A program made the position numbers and the translations under genes. 64,000 nucleotides of DNA from Sistotremastrum niveocremeum HHB9708 (lineage: Eukaryota > Basidiomycota > Agaricomycetes > Sistotremastrales > Sistotremastraceae), in assembly GCA_001630475.1 (NCBI GenBank), contig KV419427.1, forward strand, positions 1-64,000, in the 5' to 3' direction. The notes beneath the pieces are model-generated. The model was not told the DNA's origin. It made no database searches and saw nothing but the letters and a program-made list of their open reading frames with translations. Shown piece by piece: positions 11,876 through 24,300 of the stretch. The stretch's first letter is position 1; every line of letters begins with the position of its first letter.

Positions 11876-14473
11876 ATGTCGCCAGGTGCCAACGAAAGAA
11901 CGGCTATTGATATAGCAGAAATGCGGTCTCTTGCGAACTTTGATGTTACGGCCGTGAAAATGGAGCTCCGGGGTGAGTTGTGCTTAGTTGTGGGTACGTC
12001 GTAATTCTGAGATCAAGGAAATCAAGGTGGAGAAATGGAATGGCGAAAACGCCGGAATATTGTCGACATCATTTCTGCAGACTCAGTGTTCGACAAATCT
12101 CAACGGTATGCAATATAGTCGTTCGTCTGCGATAGAACCTGAATTCCTCTCAGCCCGTTCATGTCGAGATTGGAGCGATACCAGCGCGCAATGGCTATGG
12201 CCAACAGAATAGAGGAGTTGCGGGAGCACTTGAAATGGGATGAACGGGAGGTCGACATCGCATATTCGCTTTGCGATGAGCCCGTGCCGCTGGATCTGCA
12301 CACCGTGGGCGAGTGAGCCTCTATCTCAAGTGACAAATCTTGTCTGAGGTTCCACCAGCGTTTGCACCAGTTCTATCTTCACAAGCTTCCGCTGATTTTC
12401 TGAAAGAATACGGCGACCTTATCCGTTATCGTGGCATCCTTGGGGCCTATGCGCAGACAGAGCTAGGTCACGGCAGTAACCTCCAGGCGCTCGAAACCAC
12501 TGCCACTTTCATACCTGAGGAGCAAGAGTTCGAAATCCATAGCCCGACTCTTACTAGTACTAAGTGGTGGATTGGTGCCCTCGGGCGCACGGCGACCCAC
12601 GCTGTCGTACAGGCTAAGCTCATACTGCCGTCCGGCCAGGATATGGGACCCCATCTGTTCTTTGTTCAAGTAAGATCACTCGAGGATCACAAGCCAATGC
12701 CTGGTATCACAATGGGTGATATCGGTGAGTTGTCATTTTTTTCTTTGTGCTGGATGACGAACTATAGAATTCCCCCCCTCAGGTCCGAAGGCGCATGGAG
12801 GCTATACCGCAACCGACAATGGCTTTGCCAGGTTTAACAGAGTCAGAATACCCAGAAGTGCAATGCTGAGCAAGTTCGCAAATGTCACCGAGGACGGCCG
12901 ATACGTCAAGCCCCCACATGCAAAACTAAGTTACGGAGGAGTGAGTCGCGTAATCTATCCCTAGAGTCTGTCTAACAAATCAATAGATGCTCTACATTCG
13001 CTCAATGTCAGTATGCTTCAAGAAACTCCCAATGCGTCACTCAACGTAGCATAGCATGGTGACTTCGGCAGGCTGGAATTTAGCCAAAGGTTGGTCAATC
13101 GTCAGGGCCGAGTGATGTGCTCATGCTGACATAATGGTCTTTATCGTCAGCTATCACGATCGCCATTCGCTACACCTCCGTACGCAGACAGGGTGGCCCC
13201 CTGGGTCAAGAGGATCAAGTTATCAAATATCAAAGTGTCTATTATCGCCTACTTCCAATCCTGGCTCGGGCTTATGTCTATATTTTTCTGGGCCGGCGCA
13301 TGGTAATTCTCCATTTATTGACGGGGTAATCTCACTGAATGTTGCCCTTGCAGCGAGCTCTCTTCCAGTCCATGTCAAGCCGCCTTTCGTCTGGGGACAC
13401 GTCGTTACTGGCCGAGACACACGCTGTAACGGCTGCCTTGAAAGTGCTTACGTCATCGTCGACTACTGAATCCATTGAAGTTGCTCGACGAGCGATGGGG
13501 GGCCATGGCTTCAGCGCGTTCGCGGGGATTGGCAGGCTCTATGCTGATCAACTTCCAAGTACGACGTATGTTTAAGTCGGATCTCGGTTCTAATCGAATC
13601 GGCTGATGCAATTCTCCAGATATGAAGGAGATAATTTCGTCCTCGATAATCAAGTCGTTCGTTCCGCTTTGAAGTCCCTGAAAAGCCTGCGCAAGCGCTC
13701 TTCCAGAGACTCTGCTACTCTGTCGCCGTCCTCGGAGTACCTTCGATACCTTGAATCCTCCCCGCCCTTGGCTAGCTCTTGGTATAATCCAGCTCGCTCG
13801 ATATCTCTGCTCCAACGGCGAGCTGCCTTCATAATACAGAATCTGGCCGACAACAATTCTGAGGATGCGGGTGCGAATCAGAGAGCAAGTAAGGCTATTG
13901 CTGAAGCGTTCGTTGCCGCTCGCATTGGAGAGATACTGGAAGAATTTCGACGTCTGGGTGTTCGTGAGAGAGACGTTCTGCGCAAACTATTCCTTCTGGT
14001 AAACCTTTCTCCTTTCATATCGTATCTGGAGGCTCATCTGACCTTTTGTCAACAGTACCTGATTATCACGGTGGAAGACGGCCTGGCTGACATCTTGTCT
14101 TTCGATCTTCTACCGAGAGATCCCAAGACTAGAACCCGGTCTGATCCAACTGCTTCATTGCGTGCTATCATAAACAGATTGTGCCTCGAACTCCTTCCCA
14201 ACTCAATTGGACTTTCAGATGCTTTCGGCTTCACGGACTGGGAATTGGACAGCGCCCTTGGAGTGAGTGATGGGAAGGTCTACGAAGCATTGTGGGAAAG
14301 GGCACAATTAGAGCCCCTGAATAAAGAGACTGTTGTTGAAGGCTATACTGTTGGTCATCCTCGTGCAATGTCGTGTACCGCAGGGGCCCTGACCGAATTT
14401 CATCTTTCAGGAACATATCAAACCTATCTTGCAAAGGGGGCAGAGATTGAGCAAAATTCAAGGAAAGTTGTGA
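11876..14473 (+). CDS. Acyl-CoA oxidase (peroxisomal beta-oxidation, first step)
   Basis: Flavoprotein that would oxidise acyl-CoA to trans-2-enoyl-CoA, passing electrons to O2 and giving H2O2. Visible in order: an N-terminal helical part (ANERTAIDIAEMRSLANFD near 11886-11940); the middle domain with GAYAQTELGHGSNLQ and ETTATF near 12445-12510; KWWIGALG.TATHAVVQA near 12563; and GGYTATDNGFARFNRVRIP near 12797-12855. Then follow RRQGGPLG near 13185, the GGHGFSAFAGIGRLYA motif near 13500-13545, and YEGDNFVLDNQ near 13610. Its Glu is the family's catalytic base. The last exon, after an acceptor near 14411, reads EHIKPILQRG and stops at 14471-14473. The C-terminus GKL is only a weak match to a type 1 peroxisomal signal. 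Two small upstream exons starting at ATG 11710 can be spliced in frame to ANERTAID and may be the real start. Confidence 0.85.
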
Positions 14474-14876
14474 AGCTGTGCAGATCTGGATCTCGGTTCT
14501 GGTCTTTGTCCGTATATAGTTCGATTTGATCAACGTTCGACTTCCAACGGTCAGCGCTTCCAAGCAGGAGTCTAGCCCGGCTGGATTCTGGAAGGGTTCC
14601 TAATGAAAAAATTACCAGTTTAGCAATTAAATTGCTGACCAGCACCCGGAGGTGTAATCGAATATGTAGCGTCAGATCTGGAGCTTTGGACGTGTAATAG
14701 CCACTCTTCGCCTCCGTTCGCATTTAGTAGTAAACGACACATGTAAGGACGTATACGGAGCTAATACTTGTAGGTATGTCACACGCTGAGCGGCTATTGA
14801 TTCAAAGACCGTCTTCCAATCTCACTCTCTGCCTTCTCGACCTATACGTACCTGTGGGAATGATTGGCCGCGACCA

Positions 14877-15018
14877 TTGACTTCAATCAACGCCCCAATT
14901 CACAGGCCTGACTTTGAACGTTGGATTCTCGAAGCCCGTATACATAGTGGCACAACCCGCTCTTTTCGAAAAGCCGCCACCAACTGCGATACTCCCGTCA
15001 GGGTCATCGTGTTGACAG
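14877..15018 (+). pseudogene. Possible enoyl-CoA hydratase/isomerase exon remnant
   Basis: A single frame reads RSFRKAATNCDTPVRVIVLTG and runs straight into a consensus-like splice donor (GTACGA). This resembles the end of the first beta-alpha unit of crotonase-fold enzymes, where an ALPHA helix of the form AF..A..D..VRVIVLTG precedes the FCAGAD loop. No downstream exon with the FCAGAD-type oxyanion-hole motif is found before 15495, and the N-terminal part matches poorly. If real, it is a fragment of a beta-oxidation enzyme next to the acyl-CoA oxidase. It could also be chance. Confidence 0.25.
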
Positions 15019-15494
15019 GTACGAATTTCGCTTCGAATCGGCTACCAGCTTCTTGCTTGCCGTTAATGACTTCCTTTACGCATTACATAAACTGTCTAGG
15101 ATATTTGGCACTCAAATCGCAAACGTTCCACTCACTGGCACACTTGTAAATTCAACTCTATGTATGTTGAGACGGACAGATTTGAGTGGACTTCTGGTGG
15201 AAACCGATTACTATGTGCTTTAGGGAGATGAATGCTGTGAGACACATTCCATTCAGAAACCGAAAATGATTTGGAAGATCCGATCTAGGAAGTCGCTCAA
15301 CTCTGGAACACGGAATATTCGGTACCCCCAGTATGAATGTCCGTCCTGTGGCAACGGCAGAAGCTTTCGTGTCAATGGGCAGGCGAGGCCATGGCGCAAT
15401 CAAGTTCTCAGAATATAAATTCACGTAACTCTTGACTTGACTTCTTGCTCTTATCCACGTCGTTCAACGATCATCCTTGCGAACAACTGAAACG
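15019..15494. other. Intergenic: upstream of the tail-collar gene
   Basis: No gene is recognised. The segment TCAGAATATAAATTCACG near 15408-15425 contains a TATA-like element about 80 bp upstream of ATG 15495, a plausible core promoter. Confidence 0.4.
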
Positions 15495-17300
15495 ATGGCA
15501 CATCCTTTGGAATGGGTTCCCGTTGGCTCGATTCTCTCCTACACCACAGATGAGCTATGGCGTTTACCAACCATCGACTGGGCTGTTTGTGAAGGCCAAC
15601 AGCTACTGGCCGACGACTGGCCTGAGCTCTTCCATGCTATTGGCTATACCAATGGAGGAAAAGACGGTGTTTTCAAAGTCCCCGACCTACGTGGCGTATT
15701 CCTTCGAGGTGCTACAGAAGCCGAGGAAGTGGGCAAGCATCTGCCTTACACGACGGGAGCTCCAAGAGAGCCTTTAGGAGTTCCAGTTCATCACAACTCA
15801 ACACAGTTCTCTATAACCGAGGTATGTCAGAGCGTTGTTTTATTTTATAGCTTTGAAGATGCTGAAATGCCACTAGACGCGCTATGGTACCCTCAACCAA
15901 TGTGATGCGAAGACCTTCGGGCGTTATACCGATGGGTTCTCTTGCTTCAATGTCATCTGCTCCGACAAGGAGACGCGTCCCGTCAACGTCTCGTTCCACT
16001 ATATCATTAAACTGAGAAGCTCGCCTTACGTGCCTACTGGTGCTGTCGCTCCTTTCGCCGGACGTTCTGAATTGATTCCCAAAGAAAACTGGACCATTTG
16101 CAACGGCGGACGCTTGGAGCAAGAGCAGGCCCTGGTATGTTTCGTTTCTGTCGTTCACGGGACAGTTGCTCAATTTTATTATGCAGGAGCTCTATAAGGT
16201 TATTGGCGATCGATTCACCAACTGCGAAGAATCATTCTTCAACGTTCCCGATCTTGGTGGACAGTTCGTCAGAGGTATGTACTATGTAGCCATATACTAA
16301 TTGTTTGCCCACCTAATTCGTTTTTGTCTAGGCGTTGATAACGGTGCTGGACGTGATCCCGACGTTCACGCTCGAGTTGCCCCCAACGGTGAAGAGGGCG
16401 ACCTTGTAGGAACCAACCAAGATCAAGCCACTGGGCTGCCCACTGGACCCGTGAGTCGATACTTTTCTGTCGTCAGTCGTTTGTGCTAATCAGGGGTCCC
16501 AGCACAAATTCGTTGTCAAAGTTGATTACTATATCAAAGACTGCACCAGAGAGGCCGCTGCTCCATCTGGAGATTTCTTGCATCGTGGTGGCAACAAAGC
16601 GTAAGCGCCTTGGAATTCCTCATTCGAATTGTGACCTTCTTTTATTTACACACTCGTAGTTTGGCACCTTTCATTGGCGGCGATAACGAGACCCGTCCCA
16701 CAAACGTCTTCCTCAACTACTTCATCCAGAAGGATATCAACGATGGCACGTTCCCAGTCGGCCTTATCATTGCGCACGCGGGAACCCAGCCTCCTTCCGA
16801 TACGCACTGGGCTCTTTGCGATGGTTCCGAACGTGCTCGCCAGGGCGCTTTCAATCATCTATTCCGTGTCGTAGGAACCATCCACGGTGCTCCGAGTGAC
16901 AAAACGTTCAATCTCCCAGACCTCCGAGGCCGATTCATCAGAGGAACCGATTACGCCGGTAAATCAGTTCGTGGCGTCGACCCCGACCGTTTCGACAGGT
17001 TTTCGCCTGCAAAAGGAGGGGCTGAAGTCGGCCCCGGTTCAGTTCAAGACTGGTCCACTGCCAAGAACAATCTGTGGTGCTTGGACATGCTGTGCGAAGA
17101 AAAATCTGGAGGGCTATCCGGAACGGGAAGAGCACAGAAAATCGCGAAGATGACGGAGAATCCGACCTGGTATCCAATGACTGGTGGTGATCAAGAGGTC
17201 AGTAGTTTTGCTCAGGCTATCGTTGTCACTGTGTTCATTTCAATTTTTCTAGACGAAACCCATTTCGGTGTCTGTAAGCTTCTGGGTCAAATACCGGTGA
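15495..17300 (+). CDS. Triple phage-tail-collar domain protein
   Basis: Seven exons (about 15495-15821, 15877-16134, 16187-16274, 16332-16450, 16503-16600, 16660-17197, 17253-17300) join in frame into a protein of about 490 residues. It contains three copies of the tail collar module known from phage tail-fibre and related bacterial proteins. Module 1: PVGSILSY...WAVCEGQQL...VFKVPDLRGVFLRG. Module 2: TGAVAPFAG...WTICNGGRL...FFNVPDLGGQFVRG. Module 3: PVGLIIAHAG...HWALCDGSE...FNLPDLRGRFIRG. Each is followed by a variable stretch and a beta-strand-like end such as KVDYYIKD or VSFWVKYR. No signal peptide or membrane helix is seen, so the product is probably cytosolic. It sits alone on +, between the oxidase and the DUF6535 gene, with no phage genes nearby. 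Function in fungi is unknown. The introns and normal splice sites argue that it is a resident nuclear gene, not contamination. Confidence 0.85.
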
Positions 17301-17826
17301 AGGAAGAGACGCTTCGCCTTTCTATTCCGAAGATCTTCTAGGATCCATAAAAGGGACTTTGAGTTTTTTAAATAGCTATTTCACACTTGTCGCACTTATC
17401 AGAATCCAGTTCGTTGCCATTCCTGAGCGGGAATTTCTGAAGGTCTACCCACTAGTAGCCAGACACTGAAGCACCAGCAGCACTCAGTCACAGTGTTTGG
17501 AGAAATTCGAAAGCCAAAGTATCGCGCGGTCGATGACACTAGTCAACTTTAGTCAAAGTTCGAAGGGAAGATGACGCTTAGTCAGCAGCTCATTTCCTTC
17601 GCCAATGAAATAATAATCGGTCAACGTTGAGAACGCACGTACCGATACTAAATACGGCTACCGTCGTAGTTGTCGCCATATCTCCACGTTCAGTCCTCTA
17701 CAGCATTCTCGACGTCCCTCATAGCCGAATTACCATTATTGCCTTGCTGATTGCTACCCCCTCGCGACCGTATCTCACTCGCCCGACCGCATACCATCGG
17801 TCTTTCGAAGTCTGCAAACTACTGTA
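17301..17826. other. Intergenic: no gene recognised
   Basis: Spacer between the tail-collar gene and the DUF6535 gene. A short open frame at 17627-17827 ends at the DUF6535 start codon but has no domain. The stretch probably holds the DUF6535 promoter. Confidence 0.4.
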
Positions 17827-20800
17827 ATGGCTGATCACCCATCCAACGATGCCACCCTACCCCGGGTCGCCCTCGCAGAACGTAGTCCATCACAAGGCGG
17901 CGTCATCCAGGTGTCACTTGGCTCCCTCGAGGACAAGTTTGATAAGCTGCTCCTGCTCATGGAGAATCAAATCAAATTGACAGAGATGACGTTCAAGGAG
18001 CACGGAGAGAAGCTGGAGACTCTTCGCAAGGATGCATTAAAAAGCTAGTCGAGCGTATACGAGTGTTAGAGCTTTGCTCATCGAGTGCTAGACGATCAAC
18101 CATTCGAGCCACGGAAGCTTGAGGATCAGCAGACTTGGGGTGGATTGAACAAAGAGGCTGTTGCAAGGACTAAGGAAGCGGTGGGAGAATGGAAAGACCT
18201 GATGGGTGTATCGCTAATTTTCGTGAGTCACTTGCTTGCAAAATATTCTGCATATCCTGGGTGGCTGATACAATGGACAGAACGCAATCTTCCTAGCAAT
18301 CGTTACTGCGTTTATTGTACCCGTTCTGCAGGCCTTTCAATCATCCGCCTCAAGCAACGCAAATGGCGAAGCCGGCGGCACTGGGCAGGACTCCACCGCG
18401 ACAGCCCTAATCGATCCTCACCGACAAGCAGTGATACAGCAGTGGATCGCTTTCTTTCAGATTTCTTCGTTTGCGCTGAGCGTGAGTGCACCACCTTGAT
18501 TCTCTTTCTGTGAATGAAACCAAGCATTTTGTGTTCGTGCAGATCTTCAATTCAGCACTATGCGTCCTAGGAACGCAATGGGGTGCTCGCCTCATTGTTC
18601 GCATACGAGCCAAAGACTTTCACGAAATGACCATACAACATAAACGACGGGAGGCAGTTGGAAAACGTTGGCTACTCCGGCTTATGGGAGTGCTCTTCTC
18701 GACACTGCTTCTGTCTATCCTGCTCTTCATGACCGCGTTCCTATTGCAGGCCTGGGCCGTTGCTTATTCTCAACCGACTCCTCAGCCGGTACTCATAGCA
18801 GCCGCTGTGATTGTCGCAGGACTTGTCTTAGCGATCATGATTATCATCGTTGCGACAACTTTCCACGCAGTCAAACGAGAGAACTCGCCGTTTGAGACCC
18901 CGCTAAGCAGTCTGCTGCGTCGTTTATTGCCGGACTTGAGCGAAGAGGAGGATGACGAAGACGAAGACGAAGAGGACGTGGGCGATTTGCTTGAAGTGAA
19001 GAAAGATGATGACGAAGACGTTGAAACCTTGAAAGTTTACGCAGGAGTGGTGCTCAATGCCACAGAACCGGAAACTCTGGAATATGCTGTTCCTTCCTAC
19101 CGATGGAACGACTGGCTGCTTTTCAAAGACGAGTTGCTTCCCCTCTTCGATGCAGTATACGAGCGATTCATGGCGTCCGACACCTCAATCCGCGTCAAGG
19201 AGACTGTAATCCAACACCTGATTGAGTTCAGGAAAGGCACCGTCTTCTTTCACCATGAAGGCCAAGAGAACAAAGTTGCGGACTGGTGTTGGTCCACTTG
19301 TCAAGATTTGTGCACTCAATCACATGATTTGCATTCTCGACTCTTTCCACTGCAGATATTGTTTACTCTGGAGCTGCCGAACAACGAGGATTTCCGGGAC
19401 CTCCTCCAAACTCCCTACGTGGAATGCATGAATCGGGTATTGGCCTCGTACGACCTCGACGGAAATCTGGGAGAGAGGGAAGACATCTTTAGTTCGGCTG
19501 TGCACGAGTGCAGCTCTCTTCTCTCGGATAAGAAGGAGGATCTTGTCAGCCAAATACTCGCAGCCCGATCATTCTCTATTCTAAAATCTCTCATCAAATC
19601 TTCCACGGAGATACATGACATGAAGGAATTGGTGTCTTTCATCGTACAAGGGCACGAAATCACCCTCCTGAATGAGATGTCGGAATTGGTGTCGAATCCT
19701 CCAGAGGGACGCGCCATCAAGATTTTGGCATTCCTCGACGTACTTACTCGCTCATCCCCACCCGATCTCACTGTCCCTGATCACTTCGACCTCTCGCGCT
19801 CTCTTTTCGGTCTGACGCGGTCAGATCTTGGTTCTTCCGACTGGATTAATTATAGCAAAGTCTTGATCTATCTCTTCGACCACGGGGCTTTCGATCGCCT
19901 AACCGATCCATGTGCTGCCCTCCCCTTCTTGAAGTGGCTGTGCACTCGAAGTGGGGAGGAGGCAGAACGTGCAACATTCTATCTCAACAACTATGCTACC
20001 CGTTTCACTGGTACTTCCTTTACTATCTTTATTCGTCCAACTCTAATACTTCCTTTAGAAGCAACGGAGTTGTTGCCAGGTGATCGGAGATCCCTGATCC
20101 CTGATCTTTCGATGTTCGCGCACGACATGGAAGCCGATGCTGGCAGCAATGCCACGACTATCTTCGTGAAGGCTTTCGACCGCTGCAACGCCCTCTTACT
20201 CAGTGATCACCCTCCCAATCTCAGCCGAGAAGAAAGACTCTTGATCCTCCGATCTGTCCTGCGAAACCCCATCCTTGATTGGAACGACATCCGACATTTT
20301 ATGCACCGTGTGCCACGCGACCATGAGATGGGATGGGAAGTGATCACCCAGGCTTTGAATCATGGAAATATTCACTACGTCGGGTGGTTCCTGGCGCCAA
20401 TGAGTTTCTTCTGTTCTCTGCTGGAAGAACGAGGGTTTTGGAGATTCTTCTATTCTGATGTCGACATATCTCCCTTGTTGGCTCATCTCACTAGTCATAA
20501 GCCACACATCGGCAGTTGGACACGCTATAGCAACGCCTTGATAAGCTGCATCGACCGAGGGAATGTCTTTCAACGTATCACAGATCGCGCGTCTGCCCGG
20601 AAATTCTTCGAACTTTGCCTGAATAAAGACTACGAGACTTTTGAAGAAACTCGTGAGAGTGCCAAGTACTATCTGAAGCAGCTTGATCGTCAAGGTGTGT
20701 ATCTTTTTTGATTACCATCAGTCTTTGATTAATCACATGCACTAGATATTCTCGCTCGTACTTCGCGCAGACCGCACTTGCTCGCACGAGCATGTAATAA

Positions 20801-20960
20801 TCTGACGAAAAGGCTCGGTATCGCCTCCAAGGTCAAATCTACTGAACTGGCGACTGCTGAAGCTCATATGAGCCTCGAGATGGAGGAGCCGCCCTCCGTT
20901 CTTCCTGATATCTCTGATCCAGATCGGGAAGACACCGCCACCTCCAATCCTCAGTCATGA
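17827..20960 (+). CDS. DUF6535 family membrane protein
   Basis: Large Agaricomycete-type protein of about 980 residues. After a polar N-terminus with a coiled-coil-like stretch (LEDKFDKLLLLMENQIKL) comes the DUF6535 hallmark TWGGLNKEAVARTKEAV followed by EWKDLMGVSLIF. Across introns near 18223-18280 and 18482-18542 it continues with NAIFLAIVTAFIVPVLQ, FFQISSFALSIFNSALCVLG and LIVRIRAKDF. Two more strongly hydrophobic helices lie near 18680-18860, giving about four in all. An acidic run (Glu/Asp-rich, near 18940-19020) separates them from a roughly 570-residue soluble C-terminal region without a domain I recognise. The last exon is 20746-20960. The first junction (about 18040-18085) is odd: the frame reaches a stop at 18046-18048 and I see no good GT donor before it. 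Either a non-canonical intron or a break is present. Function is unknown. Confidence 0.8.
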
Positions 20961-21328
20961 CATCGCGCGACACAGCCGCTCTACGGCATAAATGGGAGTT
21001 CACGCCATGAAATGCCGAGCCAGGGCCATTTATCTGCGATAACGCTCTGTTTCGACCGCGGGAAGAGGGACGCCATGACACCGAAAACGGAGGGCAGGTG
21101 CCCGTGAAGGATCCGGGCGTCTTGATGGCTACGAAGGTCCCTTCGCGCTTTACGGTTGTGTTATGATGTCTTTGAATTCGCTATGACTAATAATACATGA
21201 TTTTGACGTTTCTTATCTACGATACAAGTTTCATGCCACGTTCTTCTTCTTCGTCTATCAAACTTTGTATGCTCGCTATCGTACAATCATCCGCCTAGGA
21301 ACATGTCCGAGAGTTTTGACCACCTATC
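20961..21328. other. Convergent intergenic region
   Basis: Lies between the 3' ends of the DUF6535 gene (+) and the first phosphoketolase (-), so it should hold two terminators. AATAATACATGA-like AT-rich sequence near 21188 may be a polyadenylation element for the + gene. No coding content is recognised. Confidence 0.4.
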
Positions 21329-24300
21329 TCAGAACTTTGGCGTATCATAGGTGTTCTCCGGATCTACATCGATGTGATCAGCACAACTTGCCTTCCTGTT
21401 TGACGAGCGAACTCACCAGCACCATGCTCCACAGCATAATCTCTAGCCTTCTGCACATCGTGCATCAATCCCGATATGAGCTCATGCGCTCTGACTTGCA
21501 CCGCTGGATTCCCCAACGAACCTCCCCGAACCGCAGCGGCAGCAACGTGAAACCTCGATACGTGATTGCAAAGCATCATCTACAGTTCCAAATCAATCGA
21601 ATGTTGCCAAAGCGAAACGGATGCAAGACATACATCGAAAGGAGTGGTCGTCGTACCCTCCTCTCTGTACCCTTCAACGCTGACTCTATCCAAGCCCTTC
21701 CTTCCGAAGAGTAATCCTTTCAATTCGATAGGATATCCATGATAATTGAAATGAATCGGAACATCTGAGCCGAAGAGCATTTCGAAGTCTTCAGAGCTTA
21801 ATGAATGTGGGTGGGATTCAGATACGCTGAGCACCATAAGATCTGTCACGTTGACTACTCGGACGCGGAGTTCGGGGCAGAGTTTACGAAGGAGGGCGGC
21901 AGCCGCGATCACTTCGAAGGTCACTTCGACGCCAATTCCGACCAGCACCCTGAGAATGCTCCGGTGAGTTCATCAGAAGACGGGGAAGGCTGAGACACAT
22001 ACACGTCTGGATCAATCCCTTTGTCAACGCTCGCGAATTCCCAGATGGACGCTCCAGCGATACAATGTCTGTCTGCTTCCTCTGGAGAGAGAAACACAGG
22101 AGTAGGTTGCTTCGAACCAACCATGAGGTTCACATAATGTCTTGCGCGCAGACAATGCGCGATCGTGCTTAGGAAACAGTTTGCGTCGGGCGGGAGGTAA
22201 ACGCGTGCAATGGATGCCTTGAGGTTGAGCACCGCGCCGATGAAGGAAGGATTTTGATGACTGAACCCGTTGTCTGAGAAATCGTCAGTGGACGATGTTG
22301 CGAATACAAAGACATTACTCACGTTCTTGTCGAGCCCAAGTAGACGTCTCGAGATAATTGATACTCGGTATATCCTCCCTCCATACCGTTTCTCTCGCCT
22401 ACGAATTCCATCATGAGCACATCTGGGGGATATGACAAAACATTGCAAAACACTGACCATCTTGACGAACTTCGAATACTGAACGCACATCGTATGTATG
22501 ATGCCCAAGAAAGCCTCATAACTGGGAAACAATGCGGTCCTTCCAGTGAGAGTATATCCCTGCATCATACCCTGACAGGTATGTTCACTAAGAATCTCAA
22601 TGACGCGTCCTCCTTTAGCGCGAGAAGCGATATCCCATTGGAAGTTACGTCCCGAGTTGGGCTCTTGGAGTACGGCGGAGAGTTTATTGGATTCCAATTC
22701 GTCGGGGGAGAATATCCTGAAAGTCTTGGGATTTCTGGTCTGATGTGAGTCGAGTTCATCGATAAGAGACAATGACATACTTTTCAATGACTTTGAGCAA
22801 GTATTTCCCAACAGCCTCCATACAACTTTCCTGAGTCCCCTTCTTCACCGTCAACTCATTCCAGTCCGGCAGATCGAGAGGTTGATAGCAGTCATACGTC
22901 TCCTTACGCGTCCCCATCCTCTTCGTATGATCTTCAGGAATGATGGAAAGAATCTCTGCGATGGGCTTTCCAGCTTCGGTGATGAGGTCGTGGATTTCAT
23001 ACTGCTCAAGCCACTCTTTGAGTCGGGCGAATTGTTCGTCGTTCTTCTTCGGTGCGGTCAATGGAACTTGATGAGATGCGAAGGACCCCTCGATGAACTT
23101 TCCATCGAGCTCTTTAGGTCCTGTCCATCCCTATATACGTACAGAGGTCAGAATTACTCAAATGAGCAAGTACGCAGAGGATTGACCTTAGGCGTCCGTA
23201 GAATCAACACGGGCCATCGAGGCTTCACGATCGGACTTCCCTCCCTCGCAGCTTTCTGGATCTTCCTGATCTCACCAACTGCCCACTCAATACTCGCGAA
23301 AAGATCAAGATCGATATTTTCCAGATCCTCGACGAATCGAACTTGATATCCATATCCCCTAGGGAGTCGTGAGTAAAAAGAGCGAGGTATAAGCTCCCAA
23401 CTTCGCGCTCACGAGAATAATGCAACGAGCTCTTTATCATCCATACATCCGTATATCGTCCTTTCAGAGATCTTGAATCCGTTGACATGGACGATTGGGA
23501 GCACTGCTCCCGATTCTGCAGGGTCGAGGTACTTGTATCCATGCCACGCACTTCACGAAGGTCAGGGTCAATCGTGGTGATGAAAAGAAAATACACACGT
23601 AGCAGTGGGACCAGATTCAGCTTCTCCATCCCCAACAACACAAGCCACGATCAGATCCGGATTATCAAAAGCCGCTCCAAAGCTGACGCTCAGCGCATAT
23701 CCCAATTCTCCACCTTCATGAATCGCTCCTGGAGTCTCTGCATTGATGTGACTGTTGAGAACGGTAAGGACGCAAAACGGACGAGAGGGAAAGAGGGAAA
23801 AGACCTTGGAAAGCCACCTGGAACGGAGAATCCCGAGATGAGATTTTTCAATCCTTTCTTGTCGAGGGAATATTTGGGCAGGAAGTGTGCGAGAGAACTT
23901 TCGAGCCAGAGACAGGAGAGAATAGCAGGAGCGCCGTGGCCTAGGTTTCAGGATCAGATAGAATGCCTCGCCCTTGGATTGAGAGCGGTGAACGAACCTG
24001 GACCAGTGACGAAGATCATATCCAAAGCATGTCTCCTAATCGCCAAGTTCAAATGAGCATATACGAGTATCAATCCTGGACAAGTGCCCCAATGTCCTAT
24101 AATATTCAGATCTATTAGTTCAGTGTCTTTCCTGAGCAGACGAAACGGACCTAAAAGTCTCGGCTTGATATCATCTCTGCTCAATGGCTTTTCCAGCAAC
24201 GCGTTTTCTTTCAAATAGATCATAGCAGCAGCAATATACATCGCTGCGCGTCTATATTTTCGAATGGCAGAGAGTGTAGCATCGTCGAGAGCTTGCTTGA

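Noticed and set aside
15445-15777. 110-codon open frame at the start of the tail-collar gene
   Set aside because: It is a shadow frame. The overlapping frame from ATG 15495 carries the collar motifs and proper splice sites.
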